Shown here: piece by piece, positions 26,501-40,700 of the stretch
How positions within the stretch are numbered: the first letter of the stretch is position 1
Layout: each line of letters starts with the position of its first letter
Source of the DNA: Paragordius varius
Taxonomy: Eukaryota; Nematomorpha
Length of the DNA stretch: 64,000 bases
Assembly (NCBI GenBank): GCA_964247055.1
Contig: OZ176056.1
Location: 5,146,001-5,210,000, forward strand
Direction of reading: 5' to 3'
The notes under the pieces: model-generated
Told to the model about the DNA's origin: nothing
The model's input: the letters and a program-made list of their open reading frames with translations, nothing else
Databases searched by the model: none
Position numbers and translations under genes: made by a program

Positions 26501-27628
26501 TCTTGATTATATCGTAATTGTATATATGCTAATCAATAGAGACTTGAAATATTTTTCTAGAAAATCACTGCAGCAACTCAAAAGCCACTACTTAGCTCAA
26601 AATCACATAGCCCTATATCATATTCTGATTGTGCCTTCTTAATACAATGTAATAATGATGTACGCCATATGTTGGTTTTAAATTTATTTTTTTGGCAAAT
26701 TTATTTTTAAAAAGCTTATTTTATATTAATTCAGTTGTGAAGAAAAATTTATGATTTGAACCGATAATCTAAATAAAAAATAAATTAAAGAAATTTTTGT
26801 ATTTCAAATGACTAATATTTTAGCTGAACTTATAATAATATTCAGTTTTTAAAGAACTAATATATCTATAAAAAAACATAAAATTGCTAAGAGTTTTATC
26901 AATTAATAATTAAAAACGCAATTCCCTAGCTAAATATTATGCCAAAAAATTACCGAATTCAAGGTTAGAAATGAATATCTATTACCGTTTAGAAAACTTG
27001 AAATTAATAAAAAACATGATTTTATATTTATTATTTTTTTATCTTTAAATAATACTTTTTTAAGAGCATCATTTTATAACAATAAAAAAGTAAAAAGCCT
27101 TTTATCATGACGAAACTATAAAAATTTTATTAACTGGATAAATATTAATTTTTGTCTAATGTGGTAAGGATGTAATAATTTTTGCTTGGTGCTCAAATAC
27201 CAATATGATAAGTCATTTATATTAAATTAATTTTTTAAAAGTCTTTAGATACAATTTAAGAAAAAAAATAAAGTCTGAAGGAATAAACTGAGATATTGTT
27301 TTTATGTGCACAATTTAAATAACGCAAAAACATAAAGGCTGTCCTGTGATTTAGGGGTTATGATGATATATAGAATTAATTTTTTTCGGCCAATTAAGTA
27401 TTAAAATTTTTGGATTATCGAAGCAAAGGCAACAAATAAATTAAAGCCTCGGGTGTTAGAGGAAGAGGTTAAAAATGGGGATTTTTTAATGTAGAGCTCT
27501 TTACAGATATATTTAAATTTGGCAAAATTTCATTTTTTTGGGTTCTGCACCAAAGATTGTAAGTTATCGCAAAAATGTTATATATCAGTCTCAAAAAAGG
27601 GTTCAAATATATATGCTTAAAATTTATA

Positions 27629-27660
<32 letters not shown>

Positions 27661-28652
27661 CATCTAAAATATAAATTTCATCATCACATATGTTAATTTA
27701 CGAAAAATAGATCCAAATACACAAAAATATTTGACATTTGACATATACCAGATAAAATTTAAAAAAAATAAATATAGAGTAGACAATAAAAATAATAAAA
27801 TCGAATAATGGTATACGGAATAATTGTTTGAGTATAATTATGTATTAAAAGATATATTATTTTATAAGGGCTCAACATTTTGAACCCCTTTGAGGTAGTT
27901 TATTACCTCAAAGTGAACCAAAATTTTATATTTCAAAAATATTTGACATTGAGCCATATAGCATTCTATGGCCTTTTAACACAATATCATATTAAAAAAT
28001 GTATTTTTAAAAAACATTTTAACTTTTTGCGGCCGAATATTTTGACTAAATCGCTAAAAATAGACGGAATTATTACTAATGTGTTTTATTTATTTGTTAT
28101 TTTTTAAATTTAGGAATATAGAAGTTGCATTGGGTAAATATCATATAATGCATTACTAGATTTTAGGTCTATGAATTAAAAAAAATATTTAAAATAAAAT
28201 TTTAAAGTCTCATCTCAACTTTTGTTCCGCCATTTTTTTATTTGAATAAATCGCTAATTACAACAGACAGAAAATATAGAGAAAATTTGTAAATAAACAA
28301 TAAAAAAAACCTTTTAAATTATATTTTAACAGCAATGATATTTATTATTTCAAAATTAGCTGTATGTTTCTATTGTTACAATTTCGGACCTTAATATTTA
28401 AAAGTGTCAAAATAAGCTTTTAAATTTGATATTTGAAAGTTTAAAAAAAAGTAGTTAATAATTTTAAGCGCTGGTTCACAAAAATATTACAAAATTTAAT
28501 CGCTACAAAATAATAAAAAGGGAATGAAGTGCTAAGTGTCTGGATTAAACACCACATGAATATTCTCTATCAAAATTTAGAAGGGAGAATAAATATATGT
28601 GTTATATACCTGTCGCCAAACAAAGATGTTGCTAACTTCATCATACTTTATA

Positions 28653-28701
<49 letters not shown>

Positions 28702-31700
28702 TATTATTATTATTATGAACGTTATTTTGAAAAATTATAATTAATTTTATGGGTAAGTATGGATATAAAATGAACTTTCAACAAAATTTCATAATAAAAT
28801 ATTAAAAATAAGCTATATATATATATATATGAATATATAATATAATCCATAAAAATACGGATAATCTTAGATTGATTGGTTAGTCAAATGTTTAATACGG
28901 AAATTATCAATCTCAAAATATAATGCATTTTTTAATCAGTTAGCCAAATATCAATATGAACTCCATTAAAAGATGGAATGATAACGGGAAAATGTATTTG
29001 TCATTCTTTCATATAAGAAGAGATTTTAAAAAAATTAATTAAAACGTGTGTGGGCTAATTAAAAAAACTGTGTTGATAAATAATATAAAATATAGTTGCG
29101 GAACAAATTATTAAAATATAATAGCAATTTTTTATAAGAAAAACACAGAAAAAAATATGTTATTTTATTATTAAATATCTATTATATTAAAATATTGATA
29201 ATGTTGAAATATATTATTACAATTACTTTACAATAAAATTATCGATTTATAGAGTAAAATTGGATATATTCTTAATTATTAAGTATATTTTGTCATTCTG
29301 CCTTTTTAGATCATTTTTTATAAAAAAAAATATGTACTCATGCATTGAAAAATAGCAAAAAACCATCATATATTTGGCTAATAAATATCTTAATACATAT
29401 TTTGCCAATCCTAATTAAAAATTAACTATAAAATCTAATTAACTTAAAACATACAAAATGCGGCTTTTTTTTATTTGCCAAATACTTTTAATGGGATGGA
29501 ATAGAATTAAAGTCAAATTTTGACCTTAAATGTATCAGTTAATAATTTTCTAAAACTTCCGTTCCGGAAAATTCTTGTTAACACCACTAAAATCCTTTAT
29601 AAATTATTTATCCGAAATATAAGATTTATTTTTACCCAATATATTAAGGATGTTAGTTAGCTACTACAGGTTTCCTTAATCAGAGGTGATTCAGCATTAA
29701 CTAAATATGTGTTTATCAATAACCCAGAAAATAACTGTAATATAATTATTATTATATCTTTTGAAACATAGGTCGATAATCTCATCTATAATTAATATGA
29801 TAGGGTATGCTAAATCATTCATAGATTAAAATATATGCTGTATTTATTTTAGTTATCATGGAAACACTAATCTTATAAATAAAAAGGGTATTTATTGCCA
29901 AAAACTCAATAGATCCAAAAAAATTATGTGGCACATTAATTATTTATAAAAAATATTTGATTCAATGAATGATATAGTATATTTGATGATTAGTTTATTT
30001 AAAAATATGTACAACGCACGACGCATCTTTTATTTAAAGTAACATATATTTACAATTATAAAAATATCACAAAAAATATAAAATTTATACTATATTCCTT
30101 TTAAAAATAAACAAATTTTCGTAATATATTAAAAATGATACTAAAATACTTTAATATTTTTTTTGCAGACTACATTTGGGGGGGGGGGGGGGTGGGTATT
30201 CCACCCCGGCATTTAAAATATGTTGGTAAAAAATTAATTATCAAACCATCTTCTAGTTTAGATAAAATTTTTCCTATTTTTTTAAAGGCGAATTCGAATA
30301 GCTCAAATTCGATAAATGCACACTGCGGATTAAAAATTTGTTGTAAAATAATCTAAATGCTATCAAAGGTTTACATTTTACCATAACATACACTTATTAG
30401 TTTTTATAAATATTTAAAGGAAAAAAAGCGGCATTGGCTACGAGTTTTTTAAAATTTTTGCGTTTTTTGTTAAAAATTCAAATCATGCCCATAAGACTAA
30501 AGCAAGGATAGTATTATAAATAAATTTAAGATATATAAATTTTAGGGGCTCTTATATTCCAACCCCCAAAAGTATTAAAGTGTAAAGGAATATATTATAA
30601 ATGGGATGGGGGTTTATATTGTCATTTTCAATAAATTTCACCAAATTAAAGTAATAGAAGCAAAACACCAAAACTCAAACAGCTGATTATCCTTTTCTGA
30701 ATTTTAATTTTCGATTACGTTCAAAATTGGTAACTTTTATTAATTTCGCTTAAGGTGCTCATGACCAGGTCAGTGACTATTTATTTTTTGATCAAGGCCA
30801 ATTAAAAAACAGCTATTTTTTGGAAACTGCTAATTTTTTTGGAAGAGAAATAGTAAGATTTAATTGTTTTTAATATATTTTTTTAAAAATATAAATTAAC
30901 TATTTAAATATGCTTATTTAACAATATAAAGTTGTTAAACATGCATCGTTATAACGTTAGCATTTAAGCACATCCAGTTATTTCAAAAACAAAACAATCA
31001 AGCGCTTTGCAAAATATGCTTTTATATATGTGAACCAATAAAATGAAAAAACATTTTTATAATTGGATATTACAATGATGAAAGAAAGTGTAAAACAAAC
31101 TAATTTTATTTGAAATATCCATTATTAAAAGCTATGTATTTGAAGATTCAGAAGGCCGCAAAGATGTGGCAAAATTTAGTTGAAAACAAAATATTATTAA
31201 ATATAATATTTTGAGAAAAAACATGACATTATTAGTGAAAGGCAAGTGTCGTAGGAACATTATTTTCACAATTAAAATCGTATGATATTTACTTAAATAA
31301 AAAGTGGTCATGACCGTGGTCATGACCATGGTCTGACTGGGTCTGACCGGACTTTTTTGAAAAAGCAGTCAAATCAACTCTATTTTTGCTTCATTTTAAA
31401 ATGTTATAATTATTTTGAAGTGGTGGTTTAATAGTTTTTTTAATGGATCTAATATAGAAAATATATATCATTTAATTAATCATTACCCTATATAAGAAAA
31501 AATAATGCCAAAATATGATAGAAGGCAAACAGATGACTATCACTGGATAATCTTTTAAATACAGTTTTTTTGATGGCATATTAAATTTACCTTGTATTAT
31601 TGTACTAGCATTTTATGAAAGGTATAAGCTCACACAATGATTTGCCTTTTTAGTATGTATTGGCTATATATAAATGTTTTTAGAAAGCTTTAGAAATTAA

Positions 31701-34700
31701 ATGTTAAAAATTTCAAAACCACAATATCTAATTTAACATAGATTTATTGGGTGTTTTGAATTATTTAAACGTGTGCTAAAAGATTTTTACCTAATTTGAC
31801 CAAAGCTTTTGTTTTAACTTGTATTCCTTGATAAAATTTTTGAAACTATAAGAAATTATCTCACCACATTAATTATTTTATAGTTAAGAGTTCCAAAATT
31901 TTAACAGTAATACTTATAATCAGGTGTTTAATCATTATTTTTGTAATCAACTTAAATTCTTATCGCTTTACCCTCAAATTGTTTTTTCGGAGTTCATCAT
32001 CAACTTAACATATAAGAAAACTTAATATAGTGTGCCAAATTTAGGGTCAAATGTAATTTACTAATAATATTTTAATATTCATTAGCTTTCAGAATTCAAT
32101 AAAAATTTCCGGCGTCACTTTTACACGATAACAAACTAATATACTTATTTTTAACGGTCAGCTGTTTTTATGGAAATTTCCTTATAACAATTTTTTATTA
32201 AACAAAATGGCTATAATTTTATGTATCATTATTACAGTCCAAAAAGAGATTAAAAATATTCATGAGTTATAACCAGCAAATTCATTGCTCCTACATTAAT
32301 ATTTGTTGCGACCTATTTTTTAAACTTTATACCTATTTAATGATTGTCGACAGTCATAAAATAAGGTTAAACAATGATTTTTCAAAATAAAATTTTAAGC
32401 AACTCACATATTTTCTTAATAAGGTCTTAATGGTGATTTTAAATTAATTAGTTAAAGTTCGTCATTAATGCAAAATTGCCCTCTATTAATTTAATTTTAA
32501 AACATTTAAGTATCACGTCAGTATCTTAATAGAAAAAAATATAAGTTTTTGTGATTATATTTTAAATTTTATGATTACCATTACACATAAAAAAACTTGA
32601 TAAATTAATCTAATGATTAAAAAGCATATAATTTTCCTTTTTAAACCTCAGCAATTTAATCATTCTTTTCAATACAATAAAAACAACTTTATTAAATTTT
32701 ACAAAATTAAATGCTTTTATTTTAATTAAAATTATTTTTGCATTTTAGACATATGTAAATGTGGAACTTTAACTTATAAACATATATTTTATAATTTTTG
32801 CAAAGTTTGGCCATTTTAATTAAAAATAAATTTTATTAAAATTTAAAATAACTAAATACGTTAATGCTACTTGATCCCCAAATTTATTTGGATATTAAAG
32901 CTGACAAATACACAAAAATTGAAAATACATTATACCACACTATCATAGTATGTCACATTGTACATTTTATGACCCTCATCTTTTAGATAAAGATTGGCTC
33001 CCATAATCCGAAACGAATTCGGGAATCAATCGACATAAAAGAGAAATAAACCAAAAAACGTGAAATAAAAGACACATCTTTCTATTTTTTAATTACGTAA
33101 AGCGATTTTATATTTACCATAGTTTTTAATTATAAAGAGGTTGAAGTAAACCTCAAAAATTATTAAGCCGTTTTTATAGTTTCGTTTATTTATGATGTGT
33201 TATATTTTTAAAAAATTAGGATAATATTTTACAACGAATTTTAACAATTAAACTTTTTTATTTTTAAATTTTTTAAGAATATAATTTAATCTAATAGCGT
33301 CATTTTTTTGTGAAGTTATGAATATTAAAATTTGAACAATGCATTATATTCTACGGTTATCAAATAAAATTTTTCATAATGATTAAATATATATATAGTG
33401 TGCAAAAAAGAGGGTAATTTTTTTTAACAAAAATTTTTTTTTCATGAGAAATTATGATCAGCGTATTCATTTGCCGCAAAAATTTTTATTTGTTGACGAC
33501 CTAGTTTTTGAAATATTAAGAGAAACCAAAATCAGGCAAAGAGTGAAAATTAAGGATAATAAAAAAATAATGACAAAATTTGAGATATTATGGTTTATTA
33601 TCATTTTAGAAGATATCTTTAACATATAAATAGCCTAAAATCATATAGTTAAGGTTTCTATAAAATCTCAGCTCAAAATACGCCGTTTTTTAACACACTT
33701 AAAAGGCAAATTTTTTTATAAAACTATATTAAAATATTTTTTTTTAATTATTTACTAGCTAACTCACTATAAAATTTTAACATTCATGGTTTATTAAGTA
33801 AAAAAAACTTATGTATCAAAATAAAACCAAAAAATATAGTTTTTTATATTTTCATTTTTTTATAATCTGGTTTATGAGTGTATAAAAAATTTAAATTGTT
33901 TTAATTTGGAATCTTACATAAGGAGTTAATATATAATTAATGCAAATAGGAATTAACAATGGAATACCAACCAACAATCCTTATAAATCTCTGTAACAAA
34001 TCTGTTTTACGACAAATTAATAATTTAATTGGGATTTTTACGGATTATTGGTTGATGTTCCACTATTTTTGAAACCTATTTTACATAAATTATATACTTC
34101 ATGATTCCCACTCATGTAAGATTCCAAAAAACACCATAAATTTTTATACACTCATTAAAACAGATGAAAAATGAACAATTAAAAAACAATATTTTTTGGT
34201 TTTATTTTGATACATAAGTTTTTTTACTGAATTAAATATGAATGTTAAGATTTTAATAGTGAGTTTAGCTAGTAAATTATTAAAAAAAATATTTTAATCT
34301 ATTCTCATAAAAAAAATTTTGTCTTTTAAGTGTACTAAAAGAAAAACGCCATCTTTTGAGTTGAGATTTTATAGAAACCCTAACTATATAATTTAGGCTA
34401 TTTATATACTAAAAATATCTTCCATGATAATAAATTATCGTATCTCATATTTTATCATTATTTTTGAATTATCCTTAAATATTCTTAATTTTCACTTGTT
34501 GAAATATTCGATATACTCTTAATATTTCAAAAACTAAGTGGTTGACAAATTAAAATTTTTGCGGCAAAATGCGCTGGTCATAGGCTATCTCATGCAAAAA
34601 AAATTGCACGTAGTTTAAATGTATATATATATATATATATTTAGTCTCTCTTTTTCTTTTTTTAAAGGCAAGGGCTTAAATTGCATTAAGATTTGTGAAA

Positions 34701-37700
34701 GCTTTATCACTCACCTACCCAGGGCTGTTTGAGAGTAACGATGGAAAAATTGCGCAGTGTCTTAAATGATATGGTACGCAACTAGTGTAAGAGGCGTCCT
34801 ATCTAAATAACATCATGCTTTCATGTATTTCATAATAAACCGATTTTAAATTGTAATATTTATTTATTATTATTGACGTATCTTAAAATAAATTAATTTT
34901 AACACAGGAGTTATATTTAATTTAATCTAAATTTTTAAACAATTTTAACATCTTAAATTAAGTAAAACTACAAAAACGGTTAGATTTTTCAATCTACCCT
35001 AAGATTGCTTTTTTAATGTTTATTTTTATGATTATCAAAAATTCAGTGTCTTGTATTTCAGCTAAATTGATATTGGCATATTATATATATATATATATAT
35101 ATGAATATATTTAACAGGATTAATTGTGTACACTGTCTATATTTGATTACAATTTTCGGGCATATATATATTATAGTTTCCATAAGAGTACCTCCTTCTT
35201 TTAAATATGCCAACAAAAAAATAGTATGGGATATTTACGCTAAATAGTTAAATCGAACTCTTTTTAACATAATTCAAAACAAATAGGATTGTTTCATATA
35301 TTTCCAACAATAGTAAACACATTAAATTAATTTGAAACGTCTTCTAGGTTTTTGATGTTAATTATGTTAATAATAAGAAAAAAAATCTATTATTTTTAGG
35401 TCATATATATCCTAGGTCGGATGTTAAGGCCATTAACTTGAATTTTAGAGCAAATGATCAATCCCTAAAAAGTCATCACCTTGAATATAAGTCCTTAATC
35501 ATTTCGAAAAACGTGCAAGTCAGTCCGTATTTTAACTTTAAATCGTCCAAATAATTTCTTTATAAAAGCGTATTCAAGTTTCTTGGATTTGCTGATTTTT
35601 TCATTTTCATATGTATTTTTTAAATAAATAGTAAAAGCTAGTGTCTTCACAGCAATTATTGAGAAAAAGTGTGTGGGTTTTTTTGGCTTCTATTTATTAA
35701 AAGCCAGAATGAAATTTTATTAACGCTTGGTAAAAATGCTAGTTCATTTAAAATAAAAACAACCGAGATTTCGCAATAAAAATCTTAAATATACGCTAAA
35801 TTTTAATTCTGAGGCAATAGCTAAAAATAAAAATGTTGCGGATATCTGATAAAACGAACCATATATTGGTGCAAGGGAAAAGCCAAAAGTTTAAATCAAA
35901 TGCATCACATAATTCTTTTTGGATGTAATTATCTGAATGGCTAATTCTATAACATCCTAAATTGTTTTGATTAACACTTCGATTCAAATTGGGTTATCTA
36001 AATACCCCATACAAAATTTAAAATAATATTTTTAAAATAATCCTGAAGGAAACTGTCCCATTTTAAATTTATGCTTCTGCTTCTATCCTAATAAAAATTT
36101 TATAAAAAAAACAAATTATCTAAATAAAATTTCGTTTTGAAAAATAAGTTCCATGTCACACTACTTGGACGCCATTTTTTTTTCCAAAATTTTTATACGC
36201 CTTCATTTAATTTTAAAGGTATAATTAAAGCTAATTTTTTAATTAAATCGCATTTAACAACTATAGAAATAGAAAAAGTGGTTTATTTTTTATTATTTTT
36301 GCATTTAGCTAATGCACATATGTTACGTTGACTAAATTTTTGCCTTTAGGTTTTACATTAAAATAAGTAATCTCAAGTATTTTGAATAAATATTTCGGTT
36401 TATTAATGTTATATAAATGCAAACTTTTGCCAAGGTTTCGATTCCTTCCATATTTTATAAAGTATTTAATTTCAAACAGGCTTGGGGTATCCAACTACCC
36501 CAATTTAAATCGAAGTACTTAAATCGATATGTTTTATCCAAGTGTTAAATAAACAGTTCTAGAACATCATTGAATCCAGTTAACTTAACCGAAACTTTAA
36601 TGCGAAAGACTAAGCTCGGTTTTTAGGTAATAAATTAGTTGTAATTTTAGAAAAACTATGGTTTATGTAAACAAAAAATTAAATAAAATGTTGCTTACAA
36701 GAATTCTTCTTGACTTGTGGACGGATATCTAAATTAAATAAAAAATATGATAAATATTATGTTTACAAATTTTGGATTTCAACATAACAGTTATTATTTA
36801 TATTATTAAAATTATAAACCATTACAACTAATAGAGTTAATAAAATTCATAGCTAAAGGGTTATACATTTGACCTTTAAAAATATATACAATAATATTAA
36901 TGTATTTTATAATATTTTTAAATCTTAAGCGATGACATGTATGTCAGAAATTAATAATTAGTCCGTTTTAAAATTGTTGTTAATACAATTACGTTTGAAA
37001 ATATATAGCAAGTTAAAATTATAAAACAATATATCCTGTATATAAAATTTTTATCTTTATCATTTGTTCGAGCATAAAAAATTCTCTAAAAATTATTTTA
37101 TAAGTTATCATTTAAATGTAATAATTTTTAATAATCTAGTGTACGAAAATCGGATAACTGTATCGATTCACAAGATTCTAGTGTTTTTGTTCTAGGAATT
37201 CTTATGGGCCGTATTGAAATATTATTTATTTGTATACAGTATTACGCACTCTATCTTATTTTTTGGAATATTGCATGCTTTATATATAAATTCATATTTT
37301 TAAAAAACGTGCCATGCCAAATTCAGGAATAAAAAGGTAATTTTAAAATATGGAAATTTACCAGCTTTCATAATCTGGGAAAAATTGTGTCATTTAAAAA
37401 ATACTTTTTTTACTTATAATCCTAATATTTGGCAGACGAAATTAAATAAGGTTTTTTAGTAGGCATAAATAAGCTTATTGATTTATAAATTAACAAGGAT
37501 AAATATATACAATGTGTGCAAAAAAACTATAATAATTTTTTTTTCACAGATAGCTTATGAGCGAATTGATCCGTAAAAATTATTATCTGTTTACGACCTA
37601 GTTTTTGAAATATTGTGAGAAAATCGAAATCGGGCAAAAGTGAAAAAGGATGATAAAGGATAATAATTCAAAAAATAATGATAAAAGTTGAGATATTATG

Positions 37701-40700
37701 GTATATTATCATTTTCTGAGATATTTTAATATATAAATATTCTAAAATCATATAGTTAGGGTATGTATAAAATCTCAGCTCAAAAGATGCGTTTTTCTTT
37801 TAACTCACTTAAAAAAAGATATTTTAATGAAACTATACTAAAATAATATTTTTATATTATTTACTAACTAAACTCACCATATCCCAATAGTAATATTAAA
37901 TTGTGAAACAAACCTGTTACAGGAATTATAAGGATTGTTGGTTGATATTCCACTACTTTTAAATCCTATGTTGCATAATTATATACTTTTAATTACTCAT
38001 GTATTCCAAAATAAAACAGTATATATTAGTTTTATTTTGATAATTTTTTTTTACTGAATAAAATATGAATGTTATTTTAATAGTGAGTTTAGCTAATAAA
38101 TGATGAAAATTATTAATAATTGTATCTTTTAAGTGAGAGAAAAAATCCAACTTTTAAACTGAGATTTTATAGAAACCTTGACTATATTTTAAGAATGAAT
38201 ATCTCCTAAAATGATAACGAACTATAATATCTCAACTTTTATCATTAATTTTATTATACTTAATTATCCTTAATTTTCACTTTTTACCCGATTTCGATTT
38301 TCTCTTAATATACCATTTACAGTTCAAATTTACCCTTGAACGATTCAAACTCACCCTTGAACAATTCAAATTCACCCTTGAACAATTCAAATTCACCTTT
38401 AAACAATTCAAATTCACCCTAAAAATAAATTATGTGTTTTCGAACTAATATAACTCATTATTAATATAAAATATATGTTTATGGTATAGTTTATTATTTT
38501 TTCAGTATTATTTTAATTTAGAACAAAATTATTTTAAAAAAATATATAAAATATACGTAATTTTTGATCTTAAAAAACATATATTTTATTTGAGGGTGAA
38601 TTTGAATTGTTCAAGGGGGAATTTGAATTTTTAAGAATTTGAATTGTTTGAGGGTGAATTTGAATTGTAAATGGTATATTTCAAAAACTAGGCAGTCAAC
38701 AAATTAATATTTTTGCGGCAAATGAATTCGCTGGTCATAAGCTATCTCGTGAAAAAAATCGTAAAAAAAATTAACCCACTTTTTTGCAAAAAATTGTTTT
38801 TTTCATGAGATAGCTTATGATCAGGAATTCAATTGCCGCAAAAATAATTTGTTGCCGACCTAGTTTTTAAAATATTAAGTCAAAATTAAGGATAATTAAA
38901 GATAATTCAAAAAATAATGATTAAAGTTGAAATATTATGATTTATTATCATATAAGGAGATATTTTTTATATATAAATAGCCTATAAACATATAGTTAGG
39001 GTTTTATAAAATCTCAGTTCAAAAGATGGCGTTTTTATAGCATACTTTAAAGACAAATTTTGATGAAACTATATTAAAATTTTAAAATTATTTATTCTAA
39101 ACTCACTATTAAAATATTAAAATTCATAATATAGAAAAACCTTTTATATCAAAATAATACTAAAGATTATTGTTATTTATTTTTTGTCATCTGGTAAAGG
39201 TATAATAAATTTGTTTTATTTTTTGAATTTACATGAGCGGGAATCATAAAGTATATAAATTAATACAAAATAAAATTTACAAGTAATGAAGATCACCCCA
39301 AAACCCTACATATCCCAATAAAAATATTAATTTGTGCTAAAATTGTGTTACAGGGATTTGTAATGTTGGTTTATCCACTACTTTTAAATCCTTTGCATAA
39401 ATTATATTCTTTCTAATTCTCACTCATGACAAAATAAAGCAGTATAAATTTTTTATACGCCAAACCAAATGACAAAAAGAAAAATTAAATACATTTTTTA
39501 GTTTTATTTTGATATATATAAGCTTTTTACTGAATAAATATGAATTTAAGATTTAAATAGTGAGTTTAGCTAACAATAATTTAAATTTTTTTTATAGTTT
39601 TATAAAAAAAATTTTTTTAGTATGTTAAAAAACGCCATCTTTCGAACTGAGATATACAGACCCTAACTATATGATTTTAGGCTATTATATAAAAAATATC
39701 TCTTTAAATAATAATTCATAATATATCAAAATCATTATTTTGAATTACTCTTATATATCTTTAATTTTCACTTTTAAACCATAATTTTTTCTCAATATTT
39801 CAATAACTAGGTGGTCAACAAAATAAATTATTTTGCGACAAATGAATTCGCTGTCATAAGCTATCTTAGGGAAAAAAATTTTGTTAAAGAAAATAATCCG
39901 CTTTTTTATACACAGTTTTTTATATTATATAAATATATATTATATCTACCATTTGCACTTCCCTAGTGTCCTTGAACACTTTAAGTTTGTCGTTGATGTT
40001 AATCCTTTGACTTTTTTGGTTTGTTTTTAATTTTTATCAATCAAATCGTATATCCTTCAGTTATTTTATCGTTTTTACATATTTTCTATTATTTTACATA
40101 TGTTATAAAACGATATCAATTTTTTAATCAATCAGCGTATATCTTTATTAATTTTTAAAAATTATTTTAGATATTTTTAAAATTTTAATACGTAATTAAA
40201 AAATAAATAGGTTTTCTGGGTTATTATTAATAATTTTTCATTGTTTTGTTAAATTGGAAAAAAATATGTTTGAAACAAAAATCTGGTTTATTAATCAAAA
40301 TTTTAATATTTGAAAATAATAAATAAAGAACTTAAGCTTATAAATAATAAAATAAAAAATAAATGCAAAAATTATGGTAAATTCAAAATTTAAAAATTTT
40401 AAGGACCAACTTGAAGTGTTTAAGGACACTCTTAAAGTGCAAATGGTATATATAATATAGATCAGTGGTACTCACCAAAAAAATTTGACGGGCCAAATTA
40501 AATATATTTTTTTTTCGAGGGCCATGAACTTTATACTGGCAAATATCATATAGCTATTTGACACATATGCACATATACTTTAAATCAGCACAATGATTTT
40601 TTGCGGATGTAATCCAGCTAAAAACTCGTTTTTCACCATTTATATCAGATTAAAATATTTTGATAACAACATTTATTTTGATATAACCAATAATTTTTGA

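Noticed and set aside
28529-28744. Frame with a long leucine run that might look like a membrane protein
   Set aside because: It is translation of the (ATT)n tract and has no supported start or splice context.
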